Source: Burkholderiales bacterium
GTDB lineage: Bacteria; Pseudomonadota; Gammaproteobacteria; Burkholderiales; Burkholderiaceae_C
Length of the DNA: 64,000 nt
Direction of reading: 5' to 3'
Assembly (NCBI GenBank): GCA_029268225.1
Contig: JAJUGJ010000002.1
Span: 124,001-188,000, forward strand
Shown here piece by piece: positions 28,479 to 37,309 of this stretch; the stretch's first letter is position 1; every line of letters begins with the position of its first letter. The position numbers and the translations under genes are program-made. The notes below the pieces were generated by a model. That model was not told where the DNA came from. It saw nothing but the letters and a program-made list of their open reading frames with translations, and did not search any database.

Positions 28479-30560
28479 ATGCTTTATCCCCAAGAATTTG
28501 ATGTCATCGTGGTCGGCGGCGGCCACGCCGGTACCGAGGCCGCGCTGGCGGCTGCCCGCATGGGCTGTGCCACCTTGCTGCTGACCCACAACATCGAGAC
28601 GCTGGGGCAGATGAGTTGCAACCCCTCGATCGGCGGGATTGGCAAGGGCCACCTGGTCAAGGAGGTGGACGCACTGGGCGGGGCCATGGGCGCCGCCACC
28701 GACGAGAGCGGCATCCAGTTCCGCATCCTCAATGCGAGCAAGGGGCCGGCGGTGCGCGCCACCCGCGCCCAGGCCGACCGCATCCTGTACAAGGCGGCCA
28801 TCCGCCACCGTCTGGAGAACCAGCCCAATCTGTGGCTGTTCCAGCAGGCGGTGGACGACCTGATGGTGGAGGGCGACCGCGTCGTGGGGGCCGTGACCCA
28901 GGTGGGCATCCGCTTCCGCGCGCACACCGTCGTGCTGACGGCGGGCACCTTCCTGGACGGCAAGATCCATGTGGGCCTGAACAACTACAGCGCCGGTCGC
29001 GCGGGGGATCCGCCGGCCGTGTCGCTGTCGGCGCGGCTGAAGGAGCTGAAGCTGCCGCAGGGCCGCCTGAAGACCGGCACCCCGCCGCGCATCGATGGCC
29101 GCAGCATCGACTTCAGCAAGCTGACCGAGCAGCCCGGCGATGGCGTGCCGCTGGTGGGGCAGTGGGGCGCCTCGGCCCCCAGCGGCCCGGAGGTGCCGGT
29201 GTTCAGTTTCCTGGGTTCGCCCGCCCAGCACCCGCGCCAGCTGCCCTGCTGGGTCACGCACACCAACACCCGCACGCACGACATCATCCGCTCGGGCTTT
29301 GACCGCAGCCCGATGTTCACCGGGGTGATCGAAGGGGTGGGGCCGCGTTACTGCCCGTCCATCGAGGACAAGATCAACCGTTTTGCCGACAAGGACTCGC
29401 ACCAGATCTTTCTGGAGCCCGAGGGCCTGACGACCAACGAGTTCTACCCGAATGGCATCAGCACCTCGCTGCCGTTCGACATCCAGCTCAATGCCCTGCG
29501 CACCATGCCGGGCCTGGAGAACGCTTACATCCTGCGCCCGGGTTATGCGATCGAGTACGACTACTTCGACCCGCGCGAGCTGAAGTCCACCTTCGAGACC
29601 AAGGCCATCCAGGGTCTGTTCTTCGCGGGGCAGATCAACGGCACGACCGGCTACGAAGAGGCCGCAGCCCAGGGCTTGTTCGCCGGCCTGAACGCCGCCT
29701 TGCAGGCCCAGGGGCGGGAGGCCTGGACACCGCGCCGCGACCAGGCCTACCTGGGTGTGCTGGTGGACGACTTGATCACCAAGGGGGTGACCGAGCCCTA
29801 CCGCATGTTCACCAGCCGCGCCGAGTTCCGCCTGCAGCTGCGCGAGGACAACGCCGACATGCGCCTGACCGAGATCGGGCGTGAGCTGGGCCTGGTGGAC
29901 GATGTGCGCTGGGGCGCCTTCAACCGCAAGCGCGACGCTGTTTCACGTGAAACACAGCGCCTGAAGGCGACCTGGGTGCGCCCGGCGACCTTGCCGGCCG
30001 CCGACGCCGAGCGCCTGTTGGGCAAGGCGCTGGAGCGCGAATACAACCTGGGTGACCTGCTGCGCCGCCCCGGCGTCAACTACGACCAGATCAACGAGGT
30101 GGGCGCCATCGCGGCGGCCCGTCAGGCGGCCTTGTGGGCCGAGGCGGGCAAGACGGCCTCGACCGAAGGCGGCGAGGCCGTTTCACGTGAAACCGTCAGC
30201 CGCGCCAGCCTGCGTGCCGAACTGGGTGATGCGCTGGCCGATGCCGTGATCGAGCAGGTCGAGATCAGCATCAAGTACGCCGGCTACATCGACAAGCAAA
30301 ATGACGAGGTCGAGCGGGCGGCGTACTACGAGAACCTCAAGCTGCCGGCAGACTTGGACTACATGCAGGTGTCGGCGCTGAGTTTCGAGGCCCGTCAGAA
30401 ATTGGACAAGCACCGCCCGGAAACGCTGGGGCAGGCTTCGCGGATTTCGGGGATCACGCCGGCGGCGGTGTCTCTGTTGTTGATCCATCTGAAAAAGGGG
30501 CGCTTCAAGGGCTTTGCCAGCGCCGAAGGGCAGGTTGAACGCGAGGCGTCCGCACCCTGA
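28479..30560 (+). CDS. mnmG: tRNA uridine-5-carboxymethylaminomethyl(34) synthesis enzyme MnmG
   Basis: 693 residues, slightly longer than the usual 620-630. FAD site [21 protein letters not shown] (about 9-29), [24 protein letters not shown] (about 45-68) and the GidA signatures RIDGRSIDF and [20 protein letters not shown] (about 382-401). The C-terminal helical MnmE-binding domain follows from about 490. With MnmE it makes cmnm5U34 in tRNA. Two parS palindromes lie inside the C-terminal coding part and both are read as VSRET; the surrounding inserted Ala/Thr/Glu-rich stretch near 555-585 accounts for part of the extra length. Confidence 0.99.
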   Translation: MLYPQEFDVIVVGGGHAGTEAALAAARMGCATLLLTHNIETLGQMSCNPSIGGIGKGHLVKEVDALGGAMGAATDESGIQFRILNASKGPAVRATRAQADRILYKAAIRHRLENQPNLWLFQQAVDDLMVEGDRVVGAVTQVGIRFRAHTVVLTAGTFLDGKIHVGLNNYSAGRAGDPPAVSLSARLKELKLPQGRLKTGTPPRIDGRSIDFSKLTEQPGDGVPLVGQWGASAPSGPEVPVFSFLGSPAQHPRQLPCWVTHTNTRTHDIIRSGFDRSPMFTGVIEGVGPRYCPSIEDKINRFADKDSHQIFLEPEGLTTNEFYPNGISTSLPFDIQLNALRTMPGLENAYILRPGYAIEYDYFDPRELKSTFETKAIQGLFFAGQINGTTGYEEAAAQGLFAGLNAALQAQGREAWTPRRDQAYLGVLVDDLITKGVTEPYRMFTSRAEFRLQLREDNADMRLTEIGRELGLVDDVRWGAFNRKRDAVSRETQRLKATWVRPATLPAADAERLLGKALEREYNLGDLLRRPGVNYDQINEVGAIAAARQAALWAEAGKTASTEGGEAVSRETVSRASLRAELGDALADAVIEQVEISIKYAGYIDKQNDEVERAAYYENLKLPADLDYMQVSALSFEARQKLDKHRPETLGQASRISGITPAAVSLLLIHLKKGRFKGFASAEGQVEREASAP
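29939..29954. promoter_or_regulatory. parS: parS ParB site 2 (perfect palindrome)
   Basis: TGTTTCACGTGAAACA, exact parS 16-mer, inside mnmG where it is read as part of AVSRETQ. Confidence 0.93.
30179..30194. promoter_or_regulatory. parS: parS-like ParB site 3
   Basis: CGTTTCACGTGAAACC: the inner 14 bases GTTTCACGTGAAAC are perfect, outer bases differ. Inside mnmG, read as AVSRETV, 240 bp after site 2. Confidence 0.88.
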
Positions 30561-30679
30561 ACGATGTGCGGCAGGCCAGGTCGGGCGCAACCGTGAGCGC
30601 TGCCTGACCGGGTGAACGTGATGCATGAACCGAGTGCTTGCCCGCCAGGCTGGCGAGGCAGCCGCTCAAGGACACAGAG

Positions 30680-31567
30680 ATGAACATGAACAAACGAGGC
30701 CCGGCGGGCAAGCCCGGTGGCGCAGGTGGGGCGGGTGGCCGAGGCGGACGCCACGGCGCCGTGGACCGCAGTGTGCTGACCGGCTATGAACTGCGCGGTG
30801 GCAAAGTGAGTGCGCCGGCCCGCAAGGCCGTGCCCGCCGCGCGTCCGGCCCCGCAGCGACCCACCGTGGTCTGGACCGAGGCGCAGTGGCTGGAGGCGCT
30901 GCCTCCCGTGCTGGCGGCGCTATCGGACGAGGTGGCCGGCGCCCTGAGCGAGGCCCAGCAGCGCCAGTTGGCCGCCTACATGGTCATGCTGGCGCACTGG
31001 AACAGCACCTTCAACCTCACGGCGCTGCGCGATGCGCCGGAAATGCTCAGTCACCACCTGAGCGACTGCCTGGTGGTGCTGCAGCCGTTGATGCGCCACC
31101 TGCGTGAGGGCGGCTGGCTCGACCGCGCACCCGCACCACGTCTGCTGGACGTGGGCAGCGGCGGGGGCCTGCCTGGTGTGGTGCTGGCCATCTGCTGTCC
31201 GCAGGTACAGGTGACCTGCGTGGACACGGTGGGCAAGAAGGCCGCCTTCATCCGCCAGGTGGCCGCCGAGTTGCGTCTGCCCCATCTGAAAGCCGAGCAC
31301 GCGCGGGTCGAGCAGCTACCCGGACGCTATGACCTGATCACCTCGCGGGCGTTTGCCTCGCTGGTGGATTTCGTCAACCTGACGCGCCAGTTGCTGGGCG
31401 AGGGCGCGGTGTGGATGGCGATGAAGGGCAAGACGCCCGACGAGGAGCGCGCCGAACTGCCTGCGGATGTTCAGGTGTTTCACGTGGAACCTTTGCACGT
31501 ACCTGGGCTGGAGGCCGAACGTTGCCTGGTCTGGATGCGTCCGGCAGGGGCACAGGAGCGTCCATGA
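30680..31567 (+). CDS. rsmG: 16S rRNA (guanine(527)-N(7))-methyltransferase RsmG with N-terminal extension
   Basis: 295 residues from the ATG with AAGGA upstream. The last 210 form a normal RsmG: LSEAQQRQLAAYMVMLAHWNSTFNLTALRD, the SAM site RLLDVGSGGGLPGVVLAI and DTVGKKAAFIRQVAAEL, and ITSRAFASLVDFVN. It methylates G527 of 16S rRNA. The first 75 residues are a Gly/Ala/Arg-rich tail (GGAGGAGGRGGRHGAVDRS) not found in standard RsmG; it could bind RNA or the start could be misassigned. A parS-like site (31476) is inside the 3' end, read as VFHVEP. Next gene overlaps by ATGA. Confidence 0.96.
   Translation: MNMNKRGPAGKPGGAGGAGGRGGRHGAVDRSVLTGYELRGGKVSAPARKAVPAARPAPQRPTVVWTEAQWLEALPPVLAALSDEVAGALSEAQQRQLAAYMVMLAHWNSTFNLTALRDAPEMLSHHLSDCLVVLQPLMRHLREGGWLDRAPAPRLLDVGSGGGLPGVVLAICCPQVQVTCVDTVGKKAAFIRQVAAELRLPHLKAEHARVEQLPGRYDLITSRAFASLVDFVNLTRQLLGEGAVWMAMKGKTPDEERAELPADVQVFHVEPLHVPGLEAERCLVWMRPAGAQERP
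31476..31491. promoter_or_regulatory. parS: parS-like ParB site 4
   Basis: TGTTTCACGTGGAACC, 14 of 16 to parS, inside the 3' end of rsmG. Confidence 0.75.
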
Positions 31568-32580
31568 GCGAGGCTCGTTGCCGCCGGAGCGCATGGTGGT
31601 GGTGGGGCGCGTGCGGGGCATGGGCGCTGGCTGGGCCCGTGATGGCCGCGGACATCAGTCAGGCCCGTGAAGTGGCACCGCCGCCGGGCGACCGCGGGGA
31701 GTTGTTGTACGAGTTGCCGATCGCACCGGCGGCCACGTCCAAGCCCTCCGCGCCACCGACGGTACGCAGTCCCGCCCCTGTGGTGTCGCCGGCATCGAAT
31801 GCCAAGGCACCTCTGGCGCGTGACGATTCGCGCACCATCGTGCCCGGCTTGCCGCCGGGGCGCACGGCCGCTCTCCCCGTCGACAAGCCTGCGGTGGGCG
31901 TGGTCCGTCGTCCTGCATCCGAGGCCGCGAACACACCCAACCGCACCGGGCGCCTTGCCGGCACGACCGAAAAGCGCACGCCTCGCTTGGGCGAACCACC
32001 GCGCCGCGCCGCGGTGCGGGGGGCGCGCTCTGCCGATGTTCCACGTGAAACACCTGCCCGTGAGCGCCCACGTGCCCAGGCCAAGTCAGGTGTGGCCGAG
32101 CCGGTGAGGCCAGCTCAGAAGGGCCGTGCTGCTGGAAAAGCGCTGGCCAAGTCCGAGGCTGCCAAGACGCCCATGGGCGGCAGGTCTCGCCCCCGGACGA
32201 CGTCGGCGGAGCAGTCTGCTGCCCGGGTGGCGCCAGAGCAGGCCTCGAAAAGGCGCGTGGTGACGAAGACGACCGTGGCGAAGTCGGCGTCCGCCTCGAA
32301 GCGGGGAGGGCCGTCGACGCGGGCCGCTGCGCCTGTAGCTCAGACCCTGTCTCCGAAGGGCAAGGTCCCCGCGTCGCGCACGGCGGCGCCTGACACCCGT
32401 CGGCCAGGCCCTGCCAAGGCGCGCCCATCGGCGGTCCGCCAGGCGAGCCCATCGGCGGGCAAGAAGGCCCGCGGGGTCACCGCGCCTCGCGTGGCGCCGA
32501 GCCGCGCCAAAACCGCGGCCCCTGCCGTCAAAGCGAAGAAAATCGCACCGCAGAAGGTGTCCCGCACGTCGTCGCGGTGA
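31564..32580 (+). CDS. Exported basic low-complexity protein between rsmG and parA
   Basis: 338 residues; ATG overlaps the rsmG stop. A signal-like N-terminus (RRSAWWWWGACGAWALAGPVMA, about 7-28) with a likely cut before ADIS. The rest is low complexity: Pro/Ala/Thr-rich to about 130, then Lys/Ala/Arg/Ser-rich, like a histone H1-type or AlgP-like tail. No catalytic domain. Codon use agrees with neighbours, so it looks translated. It sits in the mnmG-rsmG-X-parA transcript and contains parS site 5. If the signal is real the basic tail would lie in the periplasm; if it is not cleaved, it may be a DNA-associated membrane protein. Both are inference. Confidence 0.7.
   Translation: MSEARCRRSAWWWWGACGAWALAGPVMAADISQAREVAPPPGDRGELLYELPIAPAATSKPSAPPTVRSPAPVVSPASNAKAPLARDDSRTIVPGLPPGRTAALPVDKPAVGVVRRPASEAANTPNRTGRLAGTTEKRTPRLGEPPRRAAVRGARSADVPRETPARERPRAQAKSGVAEPVRPAQKGRAAGKALAKSEAAKTPMGGRSRPRTTSAEQSAARVAPEQASKRRVVTKTTVAKSASASKRGGPSTRAAAPVAQTLSPKGKVPASRTAAPDTRRPGPAKARPSAVRQASPSAGKKARGVTAPRVAPSRAKTAAPAVKAKKIAPQKVSRTSSR
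32037..32052. promoter_or_regulatory. parS: parS-like ParB site 5
   Basis: TGTTCCACGTGAAACA, 15 of 16 to the palindrome; position 5 is variable in the classical consensus. Inside the low-complexity gene, read as VPRETP. Confidence 0.88.
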
Positions 32581-32613
32581 GCGAGGCCACTGTGCAGCGG
32601 AGATAATGCCGGC

Positions 32614-33414
32614 ATGCCGCACATCTTCTGCATTGCCAACCAAAAGGGCGGGGTGGGCAAAACCACCACCACCGTGAACCTGGCCGCTGGCCTGGCCCAG
32701 ATCGGTCAGCGCGTGCTGATCATTGACCTGGACCCCCAGGGCAACGCCACGATGGGGTCGGGCGTGGACAAACGCACGCTGACGCACAGCGTCTACGACG
32801 TCTTGCTGGAAGATGCCACCATTGCCGAGGCACGGGTGCGCAGCCCCAAGGGCGGGTACGACGTGCTCGGCGCCAACCGCGAACTGGCCGGGGCCGAGAT
32901 CGAGTTGGTGACGCTGGAGCGGCGTGACCGCCGCCTCAAGACCGCACTGGAGGCGGCCGCAGCCGACTACGATTTTGTGCTCATCGACTGTCCGCCGTCC
33001 TTGAGTCTGCTCACCCTCAATGGCCTCACCTGCGCCCACGGAGTGATCGTGCCCATGCAGTGCGAGTACTTTGCGCTCGAAGGGCTCACCGACCTGGTCA
33101 ACACCGTCAAGCAGGTGCACGCCAACCTCAACCGTGAGCTTACCCTCATCGGGCTCTTACGCGTGATGTTCGACCCTCGCATCACCTTGCAGCAGCAGGT
33201 CAGCGAGCAACTCAAGGACCACTTTGGCGACAAGGTGTTCGACACCGTGATCCCGCGCAATGTGCGCCTGGCGGAAGCGCCCAGCTACGGCGTGCCCGGT
33301 GTGGTGTTCGATCCGGCGTCCAAGGGCGCGCAGGCCTTCCTGTCGTTCGCCCGCGAGGTGGTCGCCCGGGCGGCACAGCCCGCCACCCCATCCTCAGCCC
33401 GGGTTCAGGCCTGA
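32614..33414 (+). CDS. parA: Chromosome partitioning ATPase ParA
   Basis: 266 residues. Deviant Walker A ANQKGGVGKTTTTVNLAAGL (about 8-27), Walker A' VLIIDLDPQGNATMGSG (about 34-50) and FVLIDCPPSLSLLTLNG (about 117-133). It lacks the N-terminal helix-turn-helix of plasmid ParA type Ia, so it is a chromosomal ParA/Soj. The ATP-bound dimer coats the nucleoid and is released by ParB-parS complexes, moving origins apart. It is the last gene of the mnmG-rsmG cluster. parB is not adjacent: a 2.1-kb antisense kinase intervenes. Confidence 0.97.
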   Translation: MPHIFCIANQKGGVGKTTTTVNLAAGLAQIGQRVLIIDLDPQGNATMGSGVDKRTLTHSVYDVLLEDATIAEARVRSPKGGYDVLGANRELAGAEIELVTLERRDRRLKTALEAAAADYDFVLIDCPPSLSLLTLNGLTCAHGVIVPMQCEYFALEGLTDLVNTVKQVHANLNRELTLIGLLRVMFDPRITLQQQVSEQLKDHFGDKVFDTVIPRNVRLAEAPSYGVPGVVFDPASKGAQAFLSFAREVVARAAQPATPSSARVQA

Positions 33415-35502
33415 GGGCAGGTGCTCGTCCAGGCAGCGCAGCAGGGCCATCACGTCCAGCGGTTTGGTCAGGTAGGCTTTGAAGCCACGCTCTTCGGCCG
33501 CATGGATGCGGTCGGGCATGGCGTCCGCTGACAGGGCCACGCGGGGCACCGCGCGCAGGCGGCTGTCCCGGTCCAGCGCATCGGCAAGGTCAAATCCGCT
33601 CATGTCGCCGAGGTGCATGTCCACGAGCATCAGGTCGGGCGGGGCCGCCTGTGCGAGGGCCAGGGCCTGGGCACCGCTGCGTCCCACCTGCAATTGCCAC
33701 TGTGGGCGCATGCGGATCACCTCTTGCACCAGCAAGACGTTCACCTCGTTGTCTTCGGCATAAAGGATGGTCGCTGTCATGGGAGGCTCGGCAGAAGGGG
33801 GGCGAGAGGGCAGTTCATCCAAGGGCATGGCGCCAGAATCGACGGGCGGATCGGAGGCGCTCGGCAAGTCGATGCGAAAGCAGCTGCCCTGATCCGGTGC
33901 GCTCTGGGCTTCGATCTGGCCGTGCATCAGCGTCACGAGCCGGTGCACGATCACCAGTCCGATGCCGGTGCCCTCGATCCCGGTGCGCTCGGCGCCCAGG
34001 CGGTTGAAGGGTTCGAACAAGTGGGCGAGCTGCGTGGCGTCCAGCCCCATCCCGGTGTCCTGGACTTCCAGCACGACCCGATCGGCGTCCAGCCAGGCCC
34101 GCACAGCCACCTGGCCGCCAGGATGGTTGTACTTGATGGCGTTCACCAGCAAGTTGACCAGCACCTGTCGCAACCGCACCCGGTCGGCCTGAACCGTCAG
34201 GTGCTCCGCCACCTCGTCGGCGTGCAGTGTGATGCGGTGGCGACGGGCCAAGTCCGACACCATTTGCAAGGCATCTTCGACCACGTGACGGCAGTCTTGC
34301 GCCGTGATGTTCAAAGGCAGACTGCCGGCTTCGATGCGCGAGAGGTCCAGCACGTCACCCAGCACCGACAGCAGGTGCTGCCCGGCCTTTTCGATCAGGC
34401 GCACATGACCGCGCTGGGTTTCGCCAAACTCGTGGCTGCGGTCCATCTGCAGCAACTGCGCGAAGCCGATGACGGCATTGAGCGGCGTGCGCAGCTCATG
34501 GCTCATGCGCGAGAGGAATTCGCTCTTGGCGCGATTGGCCCGCTCGGCGGCCTCGGCCGAGATCACCGCATCGGCATAGAGTTTTTGCTCCGTGACATCG
34601 GAGGTGTAGCCGTACCAGGACACGCTGCCATCGGCCTCGGGCATCGGCATGGCCTGGCCGGCCAGCCAGCGCAAGCCCTTGCTGGGCAACAGCACGCGGT
34701 ACTCGTAGGAGATGGGTTTGCTGGTATCGAGCCCCTTGGCGGTCATCAGGTGGCGTACCTTGTCCACGTCCTCGGGGTGAATGCGCTGGTAGTGGCACGT
34801 CCAGTCCCCGGGTTGGGTGTCGTCCGGCAGTTCGTACAGCGGTTTGACCTGCGCACTCACATACTGCAGGTGGGGTTCCCCTTGTGGCGACACCCAGACC
34901 TTGAACAGCACACCGGGCAGGTTGCGTCCCAGGCTCTTGAGCAGCACATCACGCTCGACCAGCCGGTGAGCCATCTTCTGGCGAACCGTCACGTCCTGCA
35001 GCATGCCGTACCAGATGCGGTGTCCGTTGTCGTTGAGCTGGATGCCCAGCTGCATGGCAATCCAGCGTCCCTCTCCGTTGGCGCACACGATCTGGAAGTC
35101 GCCGCTGAGAACCGGGGCACCCGCTGCGGCGGCCACCTCCCATTGCTGGATCATGCCGCGGTGTTCCGGGTGCACGCGCTGAACCAGCGCGACAAAGAGG
35201 GCGTCGGGGTCCTGTGCCAGCGCCGGATCCAGATCGAAAAGGGTGAACAGGCCGTCGCTGGCATAAGGGATGCGCCGGTGCCCATCGGGCAATCGGTCCA
35301 GCACCATCAACCCACCCGGCACATGCCGACTCAGGCCCTGAACCAGTTGCTCGCGCGCCTGCAATTGTGCTGTCAGGGCGGCCTCGCGTGCTTCGCTGCG
35401 TGACAGTGCGGCGCGCAGACGGTCGAGCTCTGGCGTCGTCACCGTCCCTGGGGGGGGCAACGCAGCGTCAGCAGAGTGGCCGTGTGGATCCATGTAGGCC
35501 AT
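33394..35502 (-). CDS. Hybrid sensor histidine kinase/response regulator between parA and parB
   Basis: 702 residues from the ATG at 35502 (35493 possible; no clear ribosome site). Two PAS/PAC-type sensor domains lie at about 55-185 (IWYGMLQDVTVRQ) and 195-310 (SWYGYTSDVTEQ). The HisKA domain has FLSRMSHELRTPLNAVIGF (about 330), then the HATPase with NLLVNAIKYNHPGG (N box), DTGMGLDATQLAHLFEPF (G1/F) and GIEGTGIGLVIVHRLV (G2). The C-terminal receiver shows YAEDNEVNVLL, LMLVDMHLGDMSG (phospho-Asp) and AYLTKPLD. No membrane helix, so cytosolic. Its 3' end overlaps the parA stop by 21 bp and its start is 52 bp from parB, divergently. Confidence 0.95.
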   Translation of the reverse strand: MAYMDPHGHSADAALPPPGTVTTPELDRLRAALSRSEAREAALTAQLQAREQLVQGLSRHVPGGLMVLDRLPDGHRRIPYASDGLFTLFDLDPALAQDPDALFVALVQRVHPEHRGMIQQWEVAAAAGAPVLSGDFQIVCANGEGRWIAMQLGIQLNDNGHRIWYGMLQDVTVRQKMAHRLVERDVLLKSLGRNLPGVLFKVWVSPQGEPHLQYVSAQVKPLYELPDDTQPGDWTCHYQRIHPEDVDKVRHLMTAKGLDTSKPISYEYRVLLPSKGLRWLAGQAMPMPEADGSVSWYGYTSDVTEQKLYADAVISAEAAERANRAKSEFLSRMSHELRTPLNAVIGFAQLLQMDRSHEFGETQRGHVRLIEKAGQHLLSVLGDVLDLSRIEAGSLPLNITAQDCRHVVEDALQMVSDLARRHRITLHADEVAEHLTVQADRVRLRQVLVNLLVNAIKYNHPGGQVAVRAWLDADRVVLEVQDTGMGLDATQLAHLFEPFNRLGAERTGIEGTGIGLVIVHRLVTLMHGQIEAQSAPDQGSCFRIDLPSASDPPVDSGAMPLDELPSRPPSAEPPMTATILYAEDNEVNVLLVQEVIRMRPQWQLQVGRSGAQALALAQAAPPDLMLVDMHLGDMSGFDLADALDRDSRLRAVPRVALSADAMPDRIHAAEERGFKAYLTKPLDVMALLRCLDEHLPSGLNPG

Positions 35503-35554
35503 TATGGGATGCCGGACCCGGCAATGGGGGCGAAACAAGGGACAATCCTCATCT

Positions 35555-36457
35555 ATGGCGACCAAGAAATCCAAAGGCCTGGGCATGGGCCTGGAGGCCC
35601 TGCTGGGCCCCAAAGTCAGCGACACCGCACCTGCATCGGCCGAGGGGGCACCCTCGGTGCTGCGCCTCGACCTGATGCAGGCGGGCAAGTACCAGCCACG
35701 CACGCGCATGGACGAGGGCTCGCTCTACGAGCTGGCCGAGAGCATCAAGGCCCAGGGCATCATGCAGCCCATTCTGGTTCGCCCGATTGGCGAGGGCCGC
35801 TACGAGATCATTGCCGGTGAGCGCCGCTCGCGGGCCGCCAAGCTGGCCGGTCTGACCGAGGTGCCCGTGCTCGTGAAGGACGTGCCCGATGAGGCCGCGG
35901 CCGCCATGGCCCTGATCGAGAACATCCAGCGCGAAGACCTCAATCCGCTGGAGGAGGCTCAGGGTTTGCAGCGTCTGACTGCCGAGTTCGGACTGACCCA
36001 CGAACAGGCCGCCCAGGCGGTCGGGCGTTCGCGCAGCGCCGCGTCCAACCTGCTGCGCCTGCTCCAGCTGGCCGAGCCCGTGCAGGGCATGCTGATGGCC
36101 GGGGATCTGGACATGGGCCATGCCCGGGCCCTGCTGCCGCTGGACAAGGCCCAGCAGATCACGACCGCCCATGAAGTGGTGGCCAAGAAACTCAATGTGC
36201 GCGAAGCGGAGAAGCTGGTGGCCCAGGTGCAGGGCGTCGGTCGCCAGGCACCCCTGCTGCGCGTCAAGAGCGAGAAGTCACGCGATGTGCAGCGGCTGGA
36301 GGAGCAGTTGTCGGACCTGCTGACCGCACAGGTCGAGATCCACATCAAGCGCAAGACCCGGCGTGGCGAACAGGGCGAGATCACGATCCAGTTCGGCAGC
36401 CTCGATGAGCTCAACGGTCTGATCGACAAGCTGCGCGGCGGGCGCGGCGAAGCCTGA
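35555..36457 (+). CDS. parB: ParB/Spo0J chromosome partitioning protein
   Basis: 300 residues from the ATG at 35555 with AAGGGA upstream. MATKKSKGLGMGLEALLG is the ParA-interacting N-terminus with the basic/GLG motif. The CTPase-type ParB domain follows: QAGKYQPRTRMDEGSLYELAESIKAQG, YEIIAGERRSRAAKLAGL (GERRxRA, CTP binding) and ALIENIQREDLNPLEEA. The helix-turn-helix is about 150-175 (LTHEQAAQAVGRSRSAASNLLRLLQL), then the dimer domain. It binds parS and slides as a clamp. Five parS-like sites lie 3.5-7.2 kb upstream. Downstream genes follow closely. Confidence 0.98.
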   Translation: MATKKSKGLGMGLEALLGPKVSDTAPASAEGAPSVLRLDLMQAGKYQPRTRMDEGSLYELAESIKAQGIMQPILVRPIGEGRYEIIAGERRSRAAKLAGLTEVPVLVKDVPDEAAAAMALIENIQREDLNPLEEAQGLQRLTAEFGLTHEQAAQAVGRSRSAASNLLRLLQLAEPVQGMLMAGDLDMGHARALLPLDKAQQITTAHEVVAKKLNVREAEKLVAQVQGVGRQAPLLRVKSEKSRDVQRLEEQLSDLLTAQVEIHIKRKTRRGEQGEITIQFGSLDELNGLIDKLRGGRGEA

Positions 36458-36490
36458 TCCGGCAGGCACGACGCTGGGGCAGCGCTGCAC

Positions 36491-37273
36491 ATGCACGTCG
36501 GGCTGACACGTCTGTTGAACTGGCCGCTGTCGGCCCTGTGGGTGTGGACGCTGGCCTGGGCATCGGCGTGGGCCTTGCGTGCCATGGGGGCGCCGTTGTG
36601 GGCCTGCCTGGGCCTGCCGGCTGCCGGGGGGGCGTTGGCGGCCTTGTGGCCGCTGGTGGCGGGCACGCCCTGGCGCCGACTCTGGGTGGCGGCAGGTTTC
36701 CCCCTGAGTGTGCTGGCCTTGGGGCAGGGCGGCGGCATGGCGCCGGGATGGTGGCTGCTGCCCCTGGCGATCCTGCTGCTGGCCTACCCCCTGCGTGCCT
36801 GGCGCGATGCCCCCGTGTTCCCGACCCCGCGCGGGGCCCTGACCGAGTTGGCACGCCATGCACCGCTGCGCTCGCCCACCGCGCGGGTGCACGACGCCGG
36901 TTGTGGCCTCGGCGACGGCCTCATCGCGCTGCACGCCGCTTACCCGCAGGCGCAGGTGAGCGGCGTGGAATGGAGTCGCTTGTGGTGCCTGGTGGCGGCC
37001 TGGCGCTGTCGTTTCGCCGAGGTGCGCAGGGGGGACATGTGGGCCCAGCCCTGGGGCGATTGCGAACTGGTGTACCTGTTTCAACGTCCGGAAACCATGC
37101 CGCGCGCCTGGGCCAAGGCCTGTGCCGAGATGCGGCCTGGTACCTGGTTGGTGAGCCTGGAGTTCGAGGCGATCGATGCCCGCGGTCTGCCGGTGCCCGC
37201 GCACGCCCGCCTCGGTCTGCCGGGCGGACGTGTCGTGTGGGTGTATCGGATCGGCCCGGCGCGCCGACGCTGA
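36491..37273 (+). CDS. Membrane protein with a class I methyltransferase-like domain
   Basis: 260 residues. Three or four hydrophobic helices fill the first 110 residues (LSALWVWTLAWASAWALRAMG, LWACLGLPAAGGALAALWPLV, WWLLPLAILLLAYPLRAW). Then VHDAGCGLGDGLIALHAAYP (about 133-152) is a SAM-binding glycine motif with a following acidic GVEWSRLW, as in class I methyltransferases. ELVYLFQRPETMPRAWAKACAEM and GTWLVSLEFE fit the later strands. No target signature can be read. It lies 33 bp after parB and may be co-transcribed. Same-type annotated genes are common in Burkholderiales but uncharacterised. Confidence 0.8.
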   Translation: MHVGLTRLLNWPLSALWVWTLAWASAWALRAMGAPLWACLGLPAAGGALAALWPLVAGTPWRRLWVAAGFPLSVLALGQGGGMAPGWWLLPLAILLLAYPLRAWRDAPVFPTPRGALTELARHAPLRSPTARVHDAGCGLGDGLIALHAAYPQAQVSGVEWSRLWCLVAAWRCRFAEVRRGDMWAQPWGDCELVYLFQRPETMPRAWAKACAEMRPGTWLVSLEFEAIDARGLPVPAHARLGLPGGRVVWVYRIGPARRR

Positions 37274-37309
37274 GCACACTACACTGTGCCCCTTGTCACG
37301 AAAGCCCCC

